Of a stretch of 64,000 nt of DNA, positions 8,608-17,392 are shown piece after piece. The DNA is from Duganella phyllosphaerae (GTDB taxonomy: Bacteria > Pseudomonadota > Gammaproteobacteria > Burkholderiales > Burkholderiaceae_D): positions 54,183 through 118,182 of the forward strand of contig NZ_LROM01000156.1 of NCBI RefSeq assembly GCF_001758785.1. Reading direction: 5' to 3'. The notes below the pieces were generated by a model. It had not been told where the DNA came from. It made no database searches and saw nothing but the letters and a program-made list of their open reading frames with translations. The position numbers were made by a program, and so were the translations under genes. Position 1 is the first letter of the stretch. Each line of letters begins with the position of its first letter.

Positions 8608-10073
8608 CCGATCAACAATTCATGGCCTGGCTGAAAAACCCAGCCGCAGTGCGCATGGTGCTGATCGAGGCCGAGGTGAACGTGGACGGCGCCGAGGTGA
8701 CGCGCTACATCGCCTCGCGTGAGTACGTCACCGGGCCGGCCGACGTGCCGGCCAACACGGCGTATCTGCCGCTGGCCAAGGGGGGCCTGGCTTTCACCGA
8801 GCAGGTCACCCTGATCGGTGAAGCCTCGCTATCCAGCGGCGACATCGAGCTGGATAACGGCGACGGCGCGCTTGATAGCTGGCTGAGCGACGTGTGGCGC
8901 AACCGTCGCATTCGCGCATGGTCCGGCGATCCGGCGTGGCCGCGTGCTGATTTCCGTCTCGTGTTCGACGGCATCGTCGACGACGTGGGCAGTTCGAGCC
9001 GCGACACCGTGAACCTGGTGCTGCGCGACAAATTGCAGCGCCTGAACACGCCGATCAGCGAGGCCAAGCTGGGCGGCACATCGCCCAACAAGGACTCGGT
9101 GCTGCCGATTCCCTTCGGCGAATGCCACAACGTGGCGCCGCTGCTCACCGACCCGGTGGCGCTGGAGTATGGATTCCTCGGCGCCGTGGAATCGTTGATC
9201 GAGGTGCGCACCAACGGCAAACCACTGGGCGTGATGCCGGGCAGCCAGGCCGGCCGGTTCAAGCTGAGCAGCAATCCGTTCTCGACGGTGATCACGGCCA
9301 GCGTGCAGGGCGACAGCGGCGGCGGTTACGCGCCCCGTATAGCTCCTCTGGTGCGCCGCATCGCCACCGCGTATGGCAAGGCCTCCGACCGCTTCACCGA
9401 GGCCGACCTCGACGTCGCCAACCTGGCCGCCTTCGATGCCGCCCACCAGCAACCAGTCGGTCTGTACGTGGCCGACCGGATGAACCAGGCGCAGGCTATC
9501 CAGCAGCTGGCGGCCAGTGTTGGGGCACAGGCGATCATGTCGGCCACCGGGCAACTGCGCCTGGTGCAGATCGCGCTGCCGGCCGCCGGTGTTCCGGTGG
9601 AGATCGGACCCGACCAGATGCTGGCGAACTCGCTGCGCCCGGCCGAACGCCTGCCTGTAGTAGCCGCGGTAAAAATCGCTTTCGACCGCAACTACACCGT
9701 GCAGGCCAACCTGACCACCAGCATCCCGCCAGAGCACGCGGACCTGTACGCCACCGAGTGGCTGACCGAGACGGTGGTGGACGAAGCCGTGCAGGCACGG
9801 TACCGGCAGACCGATGACCCGGTGCAGATCGAAACATGCCTGAAAGCCAGGGCCGACGCGCGCGGCGAGGCCGAGCGGCGCCTGGCGCTGCGCAGGGTGC
9901 CGCACACCATTTACGAGTTGGACGGCGAGCCGGAGCTGGCTGTGCTCGAGATGGGCGCTCCAGTGGTGCTGCGCGACGATCGCTGGGGCCTGGCCGCCGG
10001 CGCGCCGGGCGTGGTGGTGATGATGCAACGGAACTGGCTGACCGGCCGTGTAACAGTAGGAGTGATGGTATGA
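8604..10073 (+). CDS. Phage tail protein, probably part of the tail tip/baseplate hub
   Basis: A 489-residue protein starting MTDQQFMAWLKNPAAVRMVL. It follows the tape measure with a 4-base overlap, the position of distal tail or hub proteins. The first 200 residues are strand-rich (TRYIASREYVTGP; FDGIVDDVGSSSRDTVNLVLRDKLQ), resembling hub proteins that describe a measured volume on the tail tip. The rest mixes helices and strands. No enzymatic motif is visible. It overlaps the next gene by 4 bases. The assignment to tail tip comes from synteny more than from sequence. Confidence 0.6.
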   Translation: MTDQQFMAWLKNPAAVRMVLIEAEVNVDGAEVTRYIASREYVTGPADVPANTAYLPLAKGGLAFTEQVTLIGEASLSSGDIELDNGDGALDSWLSDVWRNRRIRAWSGDPAWPRADFRLVFDGIVDDVGSSSRDTVNLVLRDKLQRLNTPISEAKLGGTSPNKDSVLPIPFGECHNVAPLLTDPVALEYGFLGAVESLIEVRTNGKPLGVMPGSQAGRFKLSSNPFSTVITASVQGDSGGGYAPRIAPLVRRIATAYGKASDRFTEADLDVANLAAFDAAHQQPVGLYVADRMNQAQAIQQLAASVGAQAIMSATGQLRLVQIALPAAGVPVEIGPDQMLANSLRPAERLPVVAAVKIAFDRNYTVQANLTTSIPPEHADLYATEWLTETVVDEAVQARYRQTDDPVQIETCLKARADARGEAERRLALRRVPHTIYELDGEPELAVLEMGAPVVLRDDRWGLAAGAPGVVVMMQRNWLTGRVTVGVMV

Positions 10074-12328
10074 CGGCAATCATAGGCGAACGCGACACCC
10101 TGATCATGAGCACCGTGCCGCGCTACGCCGCGCCCATCGACCGCGATCTGCACCTCACGGCCAGCTCGACCACGTTCGAGGTGTCGCTGACCGGCCAGCC
10201 GACGCCAGCAACGATCACGTTCTCGGCGCTGATGTTGGGCGCCGTGGGCGAGATCACGTTCTCGTCCGAGCCACCGGTAGCGCTGACAGTGGCCAACGGC
10301 GACGCCGTGCTCAAATTTGAGGATATGACCTCCAGCATCGTGACAGTCACGGCGACCACTGTCATCGACGGCCTCACCTATATTGATCGCCAGACCGTGG
10401 ACAAACGTCAGGCGCTGGACCTGCGCCCGCCGCCAGCGCCGACAGGCTTGGTCACCACCGGCCAGCCGGCCGCGATTCGCCTGAACTGGGCCGCCGCCCC
10501 GGCCAATTATGCCAACCTCGATTACACCGAGATCTGGCGCGCCGGCGTCAACGACTTCGGCCAGGCGGCGCCGGTCGGCCGCGCGGACGGGCGCGAGTTC
10601 ACCGATCCGGTCGGCCCGGGAAAAACGCTCTACTACTGGATCCGGTACGTCTCGCGCGCGGCGATCCCGGGGCCGTTCAATAACAGCACCGGGACGGTCG
10701 GCGCGTCAGCCGCCGAGGTTCAGCACCTGCTGGAAGTCCTGACCGGTCAAATTCGGCACTCGCAGCTGTTCACCGACCTGGGCGAAAAAATCGATCTCAT
10801 CGACGACCTGGTGCTTGCCGTGGGCGACACCGTGGGGGCGGCGGTATCCGCGTCGCAGGCGGCCCAGTCGGCGACAAACGCAAGCGGGTCAGCAGCATCG
10901 GCCAACAGCGCAGCCGGCGTCGCAACCCAGGCGGCTAACTTGGCGGGGCAGAGCGCCGGCGCGGCCGTGCAAAGCAGTCAGTCGGCATCGAGCGCAGCTA
11001 CCAATGCCGCTGGCAGCGCGAGTTCAGCAGCAACCGCTGTGCTGCAGGCGCAGGCAATCCTGAGTGACCCAGTGACCGGGCTGGTCAACCAGGTGGCGGT
11101 GGTAAAACAAACTCTGGAGACGACCGCCAGCACGCTGAACGGCGTCGCTGCGAAATACAGCGTGCAGATGGATGTGGACGGCGTGGTGGGCGGGCTGGAG
11201 GTGCTGGGTGGCGGTGGGCGCATCGATTTCGGCGTGCGCGCCAGCGGCTTCTTCATCGCTGGGCCGGCGGGAAGCGCTGTTCCGTCAGCGGTACCGTTCA
11301 TTGTGCGCACCACGGAAACTGTTGTCGGCGGCGTCACCATCCCCATCGGGGTCTACATCGCCGACGCATTCATCCAGAACGCCTCGATCACCAACGCGAA
11401 AATTGGCGGTGACATTTGGTCGAGCAACTGGGCGCCAGGTGCCAATGGCAGCGGCTGGTATCTGCAGCGCACGGGCGATTTCTACGCCAACAGCGTACGC
11501 CTGCGCGGCAACATCGCCGGCGGTACGTACACCGGCTACGCCTGGCCGCCGAACAATGGCACCGGATACTACCTCGGCCCCGAGGGACTGCTGCTGGGCA
11601 ATCCCAGCACCGGGCGCTACATTCAATTGGAGAGCGACGGTACGCTGCATGCCCCGGGGCTCTCGATCGAGGGTGGCCGGGCTAGTTTTTCGGGTAACGT
11701 CAACACTGGTATGGGCGCCGGGTTTCGCATTGAGATGGGGCCCGATGATCCGGTGTATGCGATGTGGGCCGGCGCCGGAACAAAAAATGATACCAACGCG
11801 ATTTTTTACCTGAAACGCAGCGGCGCCGGCTATTTCGGTGGCGCGCTGTCGGCGGGCATCTTGCGCACATCCGTGACGAATCCAACTCTGGATGCAAACA
11901 GCCAGGTTACCGACGGTCCATTCGGTACCAACGGCGGTCCGATCACCGTGGTGTGCAGCTACTCGTACAGCGAGGAGGCAGGGCGCGATGGCGGCACCTA
12001 CAGCGCGTCTGGCCCAGAGAACTCGGCAACGATCCAACTTTACCGGACGATCCGCGACACTGCCGAGGAACTCGTGCAGACCTTCAGCGTCACCGGCGCC
12101 ACATACATCCAGAACAATGGCGTTTTCGACGAACTGTCGTTCTACCAGCGCGTGATCGAGGGATCGATCACATACACGGATACGGTGGGCGGTAGCCAGG
12201 ATCGTACGTTCCGCGCCGTGCTGGTGACCAGGTCGCTGCGCACCATTACGTTCAACCCGATGCCGGGCGGGATCGGCCAGTCGATGTCGAATATCCGTCA
12301 ATCGCTGAGCCTCATTTCCACGGAGTGA
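10070..12328 (+). CDS. Tail tip / host-specificity protein with fibronectin III and DUF1983-like regions
   Basis: A 752-residue protein. A beta-sandwich lies near the N-terminus. A fibronectin type III module follows at about residues 120-210 (PAPTGLVTTGQP, then LDYTEIWRAG and LYYWIRYVSRA). Next is an alanine/serine-rich coiled coil at about 255-330. A DUF1983-like segment (VDGVVGGLEVLGGGGRIDFG, then IADAFIQNASITNAKIGGDI) follows it, as in the C-terminal part of lambda protein J. Such proteins form the tail tip that contacts the host receptor. The start ATG 10070 overlaps the upstream stop and has TAGGAG at 10056-10061; longer frames reaching 9836 are rejected. Confidence 0.75.
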   Translation: MTAIIGERDTLIMSTVPRYAAPIDRDLHLTASSTTFEVSLTGQPTPATITFSALMLGAVGEITFSSEPPVALTVANGDAVLKFEDMTSSIVTVTATTVIDGLTYIDRQTVDKRQALDLRPPPAPTGLVTTGQPAAIRLNWAAAPANYANLDYTEIWRAGVNDFGQAAPVGRADGREFTDPVGPGKTLYYWIRYVSRAAIPGPFNNSTGTVGASAAEVQHLLEVLTGQIRHSQLFTDLGEKIDLIDDLVLAVGDTVGAAVSASQAAQSATNASGSAASANSAAGVATQAANLAGQSAGAAVQSSQSASSAATNAAGSASSAATAVLQAQAILSDPVTGLVNQVAVVKQTLETTASTLNGVAAKYSVQMDVDGVVGGLEVLGGGGRIDFGVRASGFFIAGPAGSAVPSAVPFIVRTTETVVGGVTIPIGVYIADAFIQNASITNAKIGGDIWSSNWAPGANGSGWYLQRTGDFYANSVRLRGNIAGGTYTGYAWPPNNGTGYYLGPEGLLLGNPSTGRYIQLESDGTLHAPGLSIEGGRASFSGNVNTGMGAGFRIEMGPDDPVYAMWAGAGTKNDTNAIFYLKRSGAGYFGGALSAGILRTSVTNPTLDANSQVTDGPFGTNGGPITVVCSYSYSEEAGRDGGTYSASGPENSATIQLYRTIRDTAEELVQTFSVTGATYIQNNGVFDELSFYQRVIEGSITYTDTVGGSQDRTFRAVLVTRSLRTITFNPMPGGIGQSMSNIRQSLSLISTE

Positions 12329-12329
12329 C

Positions 12330-13184
12330 ATGAACAATTTACGAATCCTCCACGACAATGCTATCGACCGCGCGGTGCTGACGGCATCGAGCCAGGCGGG
12401 CGCGCTGGGCCCGGGTAACCTGCAGCGCGACGAACGCTCGGCGGTGCTGCGCGCTGTCGGCACCAGCGTGACGATCACGGCCACCTGGCCGACGCAGGAG
12501 CTCATCGCCTGCGCGGCGCCGATCCGATCGAATATGAACAGCTCAGCGCGGATGCGGGTGCGCGGCTACGAGCGCGTCGGCGACGCCGCACCCGTGCTCG
12601 ACACCGGCGTGATACTGCCGTGCCCCGAGGCGCCGCTGGACCCTGCTGATTTCGGTGTAATGCCGCTTGGCTGGAACGCCTACCAGTTCGGTGGCGTGAA
12701 CACTTGGGCGCGCGGCGGCGGCGCTGACGGCGTCGCCTGGTTCGAACCGGTGCTCGTGCGCCAGCTGGTCATCGATCTGTCCTCGGTGGATAACCCCGAC
12801 GGCTACATCGAGCTGTCACGTCTGGTTGCCGGCATGTACTGGGCGCCGGAATACAACCCGAGCTACGGCGCCAGCCTGGCGACCGTGGACACCAGCGAGG
12901 GCTACCGCACGGCCGCCGGCGCTGCGAAAACGAACGTCGGTACCCGGCACCGGCTGCTCAACATCAACCTGGAATTCTTGACGCCGTCCGATCGCGCGCG
13001 CCTGGCCCGCATCGTGGACGAGTGCGGCACGGTACGGCCGCTGCTGTGCAGCCTGTTCCCAGAGCACGCCGACCCGGTGCTCGAGCAGCAGCACATGGTC
13101 TACGGCCGTGTCGCCAACATCGACGCCATCAGCGCCTCAAGTTTCGACATCTATTCCGCTCCACTCCAAATCGAAGGGTACTAA
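12330..13184 (+). CDS. Phage tail-associated protein, function unknown
   Basis: A 284-residue protein starting MNNLRILHDNAIDRAVLTAS, one base after the tail tip gene and before the fibre gene. It is rich in predicted strands and contains one central tryptophan-rich stretch (GGVNTWARGGGADGVAWFEP). No signal peptide, membrane segment or catalytic motif is seen. I do not recognise its family. Its place in the tail-tip operon suggests a structural component. Confidence 0.6.
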   Translation: MNNLRILHDNAIDRAVLTASSQAGALGPGNLQRDERSAVLRAVGTSVTITATWPTQELIACAAPIRSNMNSSARMRVRGYERVGDAAPVLDTGVILPCPEAPLDPADFGVMPLGWNAYQFGGVNTWARGGGADGVAWFEPVLVRQLVIDLSSVDNPDGYIELSRLVAGMYWAPEYNPSYGASLATVDTSEGYRTAAGAAKTNVGTRHRLLNINLEFLTPSDRARLARIVDECGTVRPLLCSLFPEHADPVLEQQHMVYGRVANIDAISASSFDIYSAPLQIEGY

Positions 13185-13186
13185 AA

Positions 13187-14221
13187 ATGGCAAGCAAATT
13201 TAAAGCAGGCATGTTGAACTTCATCGAGGTGTTGAACGAGATGTGGGACGCGTTCGTGGTCGGCCCATTCAATGCGCTGCCGTTGATCGGTGGCGTGTTG
13301 ACCGGCCCTCTGTCTTCTCCGCTCGTAACTGGCACTGGCGCAACAAATGCGTCATCGCGGCCACGCTCATTGCTGGGCTACCCGGGGGGGCAAGAGCCAT
13401 CCATTAGCATGGCTCGCTGGACGGGGCAGGGAAGTAACGACTACGTGTGGACGTTCGTAAACAGCAATGGCACGCTCCGCTTGCAGTTTTCGAAAGTGGG
13501 CGCATTCGGCACAGCCGAGCAGGAATCTGCGTATATGCAGATTTTCAATATCTCCCATACCGATACTGTGGACGGGGATGACATCACCACTACCTGCAAT
13601 TTCCGAGGAAAGTATTTGATCCCTCGATTGGACAACCAGTATGACGTAGGACTGCCATCGCAGGCCTATCGCACCATCTACGCACGCACCGGCACCATCA
13701 ACACGTCGGATGCCCGACTGAAATGCCAATTCCGCGACCTGACGCCTGCAGAGATCGCGGCGTCCTGTGATCTGGCCCGCGCCGTGCAGATCTACCGCTG
13801 GCGGGATGCCGTTGACGAGAAGTCGTCGGACGCCCGGGAACACGTCGGCCCGACCGTGCAGCGCGCAATCGAGATCATGACGGTTCACGGCCTCGACCCG
13901 TTCAACTACGGATTCGTCTGCTACGACGCGTGGGATCGCCAGGTGGTTGAGCACCCGGCCGTCGAGGCGCGCGCGGCGCTGCCGCCTACAGCCGAGGTGG
14001 CGGCTGTACTCGATGGCGCCGGCAATGTCGTAACCCCTGCGGTACCGGCCACGCCCGGCCGGCCAGCGATCGAGGCGCGCGAGGCCTACACCGAGGTCGT
14101 GCGCGAGGCCGGTGACCGTTACGCGTTCCGCTACGCCGAGCTGTCTATGTTCATCGCGGCGGGCCAGGCTGCCCACCAGGATGCGCTCGAGCATCGCATT
14201 GCTGCACTCGAAGCAGCATAA
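13187..14221 (+). CDS. Tail fibre protein with C-terminal S74 intramolecular chaperone domain
   Basis: A 344-residue protein. The C-terminal half starts at about residue 165 with the signature of the peptidase S74 chaperone (TINTSDARLK), followed by helical RWRDAV and HVGPTVQRAIEIM segments and a final coiled coil (AHQDALEHRIAALEAA). These domains help trimeric fibres or spikes fold and usually cut themselves off. The N-terminal 160 residues would be the short receptor-binding part. The start ATG 13187 follows two bases after the preceding stop. A proline-rich insert (VPATPGRPAIEAREA) lies inside the chaperone domain. A terminator follows. Confidence 0.8.
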   Translation: MASKFKAGMLNFIEVLNEMWDAFVVGPFNALPLIGGVLTGPLSSPLVTGTGATNASSRPRSLLGYPGGQEPSISMARWTGQGSNDYVWTFVNSNGTLRLQFSKVGAFGTAEQESAYMQIFNISHTDTVDGDDITTTCNFRGKYLIPRLDNQYDVGLPSQAYRTIYARTGTINTSDARLKCQFRDLTPAEIAASCDLARAVQIYRWRDAVDEKSSDAREHVGPTVQRAIEIMTVHGLDPFNYGFVCYDAWDRQVVEHPAVEARAALPPTAEVAAVLDGAGNVVTPAVPATPGRPAIEAREAYTEVVREAGDRYAFRYAELSMFIAAGQAAHQDALEHRIAALEAA

Positions 14222-14240
14222 AAATCACCGTTCCACCAAG

Positions 14241-14262
14241 ACCCGCTTCGGCGGGTTTTTTT
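14241..14262 (+). terminator. Rho-independent terminator after the tail operon
   Basis: ACCCGC at 14241-14246, a TTCG tetraloop, and GCGGGT at 14251-14256 are followed by seven T residues. It separates the tail genes from the lysis cassette. Confidence 0.9.
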
Positions 14263-14282
14263 ACGCCCAAAGAAAGGCAACC

Positions 14283-14657
14283 ATGCCAGCAGATGAAGCA
14301 GTAGAAAGCGCCCGTCACGGCGACAACCAGCGCCGAATGGTGCAGATGGAAGAGCGCATCGGGCGCGTCGAGGATGCTGTCGGCAAGCTGGCCGCCGATG
14401 TGCATGCCATGAAGGGCAATCTGGACGCAAACACTTCGTTCAGCCGCGAGGCAGCGGAGGGCATCGAGGCCATCAAGCAGCAGCTGGGCCAGCTCGCGCA
14501 GCTGGACATCCCCTCCCTGAAAGACATCGCCGAATACATGAACAGCATGCGCGGCGGCGTGCGCGTGCTGGGCTGGCTCGAGCGCCCCGCGCGGTGGGTA
14601 ATTGCGATCGCAGGCGCCGTTGGCGCGCTGTATGGAATCTTCAAACTGAAAGGCTGA
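14283..14657 (+). CDS. Small coiled-coil membrane protein preceding the holin, function unknown
   Basis: A 124-residue protein: an acidic N-terminal coiled coil (MEERIGRVEDAVGKLAADVH), a second helix, then one predicted membrane segment near residues 103-120 (WVIAIAGAVGALYGIF) and a short basic tail. The start ATG 14283 has AGAAAGG 5-11 bases upstream. Proteins with this coiled-coil plus C-terminal membrane anchor layout are often found next to holins. It could be a holin partner or an XhlA-like haemolysin-type protein, but no family was recognised. It is followed one base later by the holin gene. Confidence 0.6.
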   Translation: MPADEAVESARHGDNQRRMVQMEERIGRVEDAVGKLAADVHAMKGNLDANTSFSREAAEGIEAIKQQLGQLAQLDIPSLKDIAEYMNSMRGGVRVLGWLERPARWVIAIAGAVGALYGIFKLKG

Positions 14658-14658
14658 T

Positions 14659-14895
14659 ATGAAATTTGAACTGATTGAAGACTGGCAGGCCGTGCTGGGC
14701 AAGGCGTGGTCGATGAAATTCAGCATCCTGGCTGCGATCCTCGGCGGCCTGGAGGTGGGCGTGCAGTTCGTCCAGCCGGCCGGCGTCCCGAACGGCGTGT
14801 TCGCCGGCATCGCTTCGGCTGTGTCCCTGGCTGCCGGCATCGCGCGCCTGGTCGCGCAGAAAGAACTTTCGGGAGCCGCCAATGGCAACGCCTAA
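14659..14895 (+). CDS. Holin-like membrane protein
   Basis: A 78-residue protein with a short amphipathic N-terminus (MKFELIEDWQAVLGKAWSMK), two hydrophobic segments (about residues 20-40 and 46-66) and a charged C-terminus. Size, topology and position just before the endolysin match class II holins, which open the inner membrane at the end of the lytic cycle. The C-terminal coding region overlaps the endolysin start by 14 bases. Confidence 0.7.
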   Translation: MKFELIEDWQAVLGKAWSMKFSILAAILGGLEVGVQFVQPAGVPNGVFAGIASAVSLAAGIARLVAQKELSGAANGNA

Positions 14896-15361
14896 ACAAC
14901 GCGCTGCTGCCGCTGCAGCGCTGGCCACCATCATCGCCGTGCCGGCCGAAGGGATCCGCCAGATCGCCTACTACGACCCGCCCGGGATTCTGACCGTGTG
15001 CTACGGCCACACCGGCGCCGATGTGGTGGCGAAGCGCAAGTACTCGATGGACGAGTGCCGCGCTTTGCTGACGGTGGACATGCAGAAGGCGGTCGACCAC
15101 GTGGAGCGCTGCGTGCCCGGCCTGCCGGTACCGGTGCTGGCGGCGTTCGCCGACGCGGTGTTCAACCTGGGGCCGACCATCGCGTGCGCGCGCATCAGCT
15201 CGACGGCAGCGCGCATGCTCTACGTCGGCGACCTTGCCGGCGCGTGCAACCAGTTGCCGCGCTGGGACAAGGCGCGCATCCTGGGCGTTCTGGTTACGCT
15301 GCCGGGCCTCACGAAGCGCCGGGCCGCCGAGCGCGAACTTTGCATGACGGGAGTGACGTGA
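14882..15361 (+). CDS. Phage endolysin, GH24 muramidase (P21/SAR type)
   Basis: A 159-residue lysozyme that cleaves the glycan backbone of peptidoglycan. The catalytic triad spacing E-x8-D-x5-T is present: Glu23, Asp32 and Thr38 in the segment EGIRQIAYYDPPGILT. It is followed by CYGHTG and the family's GLPVPVLAAFADAVFNLG region. The N-terminus (AAAAAALATIIAVPA) is a weakly hydrophobic alanine-rich helix of signal-arrest-release type, implying Sec export and release by membrane depolarisation. It overlaps the holin at its 5' end and the Rz gene at its 3' end (GTGA). Confidence 0.88.
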   Translation: MATPKQRAAAAAALATIIAVPAEGIRQIAYYDPPGILTVCYGHTGADVVAKRKYSMDECRALLTVDMQKAVDHVERCVPGLPVPVLAAFADAVFNLGPTIACARISSTAARMLYVGDLAGACNQLPRWDKARILGVLVTLPGLTKRRAAERELCMTGVT

Positions 15362-15753
15362 GCACGCTGAGCGTGGCCGGCGGCGCCGTCGTCGCCGGCA
15401 TCTGGAAAGTGGCGACCGTGGTGCTGGCCGTCCTGCTGCTGGTGGTAGCTACGGGCACCGGCACAGGCTGGTGGCTGGCAGCGGCCGCGCGCGACCAGGC
15501 GCTGGCTAGCCTGAAAGCGGAGCAGGGCGCCAGCGCCGACCTGCGCGCCTCGATCGGCGTCCAGAACAGCGCGGTCCGGTCGATGCACGACGCGACGGTG
15601 CCCGCCGATAAGCGCCGGCGCGCCGCGCAGGAACTCGCCGCGGCAAATGGTCGTCGCCTGGATGCCGCCCAGGCCAAGCTCACCGGCGCGCGCGCCACGA
15701 CCTGCGAAGAGGCCATGCCCTACGTGAACCAGCTACTGGAAAGTGTGCGATGA
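15358..15753 (+). CDS. i-spanin (Rz-like)
   Basis: A 131-residue protein with a GTG start that overlaps the endolysin stop. It has one N-terminal membrane anchor (about residues 17-38, VATVVLAVLLLVVATGTGTG) and then a periplasmic coiled coil with many alanines and arginines, ending in ALPYV-like sequence (CEEAMPYVNQLLE). This is the inner-membrane half of a spanin pair, which fuses inner and outer membranes in the last step of lysis. The Rz1 gene starts within its last codons. Confidence 0.75.
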   Translation: MSTLSVAGGAVVAGIWKVATVVLAVLLLVVATGTGTGWWLAAAARDQALASLKAEQGASADLRASIGVQNSAVRSMHDATVPADKRRRAAQELAAANGRRLDAAQAKLTGARATTCEEAMPYVNQLLESVR

Positions 15754-16031
15754 AACCACGAAATGCACGACGAATTATTCCAAAAATTATTCCACTGGTC
15801 GCCGCCTTGGTGCTGGCCGGCTGCGGCATCGCGCCGCCGGCGACGCAGATCGTCGAGGTGCCGGTGTACGTGCCGTGCGTAAAGGACGTGCCGGCGGCGC
15901 CGGCCTACGAGTTCGACAAGCTGCCGATGGATGCGTCGGACGGCGTCAAGATCCTAGCGCTGGCACGGGATTGGCCGCGCGGCCGCAAGTACGAGGGCGA
16001 GATGGTAGCTGCAATAGCGGGTTGCCTCTAA
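15750..16031 (+). CDS. o-spanin (Rz1-like lipoprotein)
   Basis: A 93-residue protein with a lipoprotein signal and lipobox LAGC, the acylated cysteine being residue 25. A short proline-rich region follows (APPATQIVEVPVYVP), then the conserved tail DKLPMDAS...LALARDWPRGRKYE. It overlaps Rz by four bases (ATGA). A second copy of the tail, without the lipoprotein part, lies at 19424-19564. This copy ends in a divergent EGEMVAAIAGCL, so recombination may have swapped its last residues. Confidence 0.8.
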   Translation: MKPRNARRIIPKIIPLVAALVLAGCGIAPPATQIVEVPVYVPCVKDVPAAPAYEFDKLPMDASDGVKILALARDWPRGRKYEGEMVAAIAGCL

Positions 16032-16155
16032 CGGGTCAGTGCACGCTTTCGCGCGAAATCGGTCCATCGCTGCGCCGTCAGATCCGCTCCTTTTCGTACG
16101 GCGGGATCAAATCGATCCAACTGTTAAAATTATTTCTGCTAGAGGGGCGATTCAA

Positions 16156-17304
16156 TTATTCCCCCGCAGCCAATTTATACGGACCACCTTCACTTAAATA
16201 ATTCAATAGGTCATAAAAGGAAACAGTAGTTATCCACCTCCCTAAGGCATAATTGCTTACTTGATATGGCGGAAAGAGGAAGGTAAATCCTGAAGAATTT
16301 ACAGTAAAAGATTTGAAGTGTTCAAGTTTTTCACCAGCGCCTTCATTAAACCATTTGGTCTGAAATTCATCTGGCTTTTCTCCAGTTCTTTCCCAAAATT
16401 CACGGCCTAACTGCTCAATGGAAATTTTACTGATAACTTTCAATGCAGAATCAGCGTCGGAAAAGAACTCTTCCAGAGTGACGGGGTAAACCCGTTCAAG
16501 CAAAGCGAAATTATAGGTCTCAAAACGTGAATTAGGATGCGCTGCTCCAGCACCATACCAGCCGATGTTATATGTCAGGCTGAGGAACCGACTATTGCAA
16601 TAAACTATATCAAAATCATCCCAGCGCCCGTTTTGCGAAAGTGTGCTGTCTTTTTCGGTAAAAACATCAGGCACTTGCTCCCAAGGTTTCTGACGTTCCT
16701 CAAGCAAAGCTTGACTAGCTCGCCCTCCAAACAGCAGCGATAGTTCGTGGGCCGCATCAGGTCGCTGCGAGGACTGGAATCGAGGGTAGTCTATTTTTAT
16801 GTCATGACCTGGCATTCCGACCCAGTTATCCTCATATTTCTCAGTAAAAATCTGGAATTTGTCAAAAAGGCTTCCCTTTTCCAATATCACGGATTGTTGC
16901 TCAGCAGCGATATTTAGAGATGCTCGAACTTGATCCCAAGCACCCGGCGTACTTAGCTCTATATATTGCAGGCGGTTAGCAATTTGAATAGGAACTTCGC
17001 ACGGCTCTAGCAAAAGCGGGATGACGTAGATATCAGTAGGCAGCTTGTAACGCAATCGCTCAACTGCATCATTCGCTTCACGCTGAACAAACCCGCGTTT
17101 ATTAACGCTTTTTTGACTCAGTAGTAAAATTACCAAATTCGAATCGCTAAATGCTTTTTCTATCTCTGCCGCCCAGTTTTGCCCTGGGAGAAGTTTTTTA
17201 ATATCCAACCAGGGAGCCACACCTTCTTTTAATAAAAGATCATAATAAATAATTGCCGCTTTTTGATCTTCTTTAGCGTAGCTTATGAAAACTTTAAGAG
17301 TCAT
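16156..17304 (-). CDS. TIR-domain protein with C-terminal RsiV-like (DUF3298) domain; candidate anti-phage effector
   Basis: A 382-residue protein. Residues 1 to about 125 form a TIR-type domain: VFISYAKEDQKAA, LLPGQNWAAEIEKAF, then LLSQKSVNKRGFVQRE. Glu76 lies where TIR NADases keep their catalytic glutamate. Residues about 210-375 match the DUF3298 pattern of RsiV/PdaC proteins: YLSLTY-like strand, YGAGAAHPNSRFETYNF, TLEEFFSD, and finally FLFPPYQVSNYALG...YDLLNYL. DUF3298 is normally extracytoplasmic and in RsiV binds lysozyme, yet no signal peptide or membrane segment is seen here. It lies 88 bp downstream of the HEPN-like gene on the same strand, in AT-rich sequence. I infer an NAD-degrading defence effector with an attached sensor; the activity is not shown by sequence alone. 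Confidence 0.8.
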   Translation of the reverse strand: MTLKVFISYAKEDQKAAIIYYDLLLKEGVAPWLDIKKLLPGQNWAAEIEKAFSDSNLVILLLSQKSVNKRGFVQREANDAVERLRYKLPTDIYVIPLLLEPCEVPIQIANRLQYIELSTPGAWDQVRASLNIAAEQQSVILEKGSLFDKFQIFTEKYEDNWVGMPGHDIKIDYPRFQSSQRPDAAHELSLLFGGRASQALLEERQKPWEQVPDVFTEKDSTLSQNGRWDDFDIVYCNSRFLSLTYNIGWYGAGAAHPNSRFETYNFALLERVYPVTLEEFFSDADSALKVISKISIEQLGREFWERTGEKPDEFQTKWFNEGAGEKLEHFKSFTVNSSGFTFLFPPYQVSNYALGRWITTVSFYDLLNYLSEGGPYKLAAGE

Positions 17305-17392
17305 TTTAATCGATCAATTGAAATTAAATTACTTACTGCCGCTGTCCAGAAAACGAGGTGTCGTTTGGAGTGAATGAACTGATTTAGAATCC

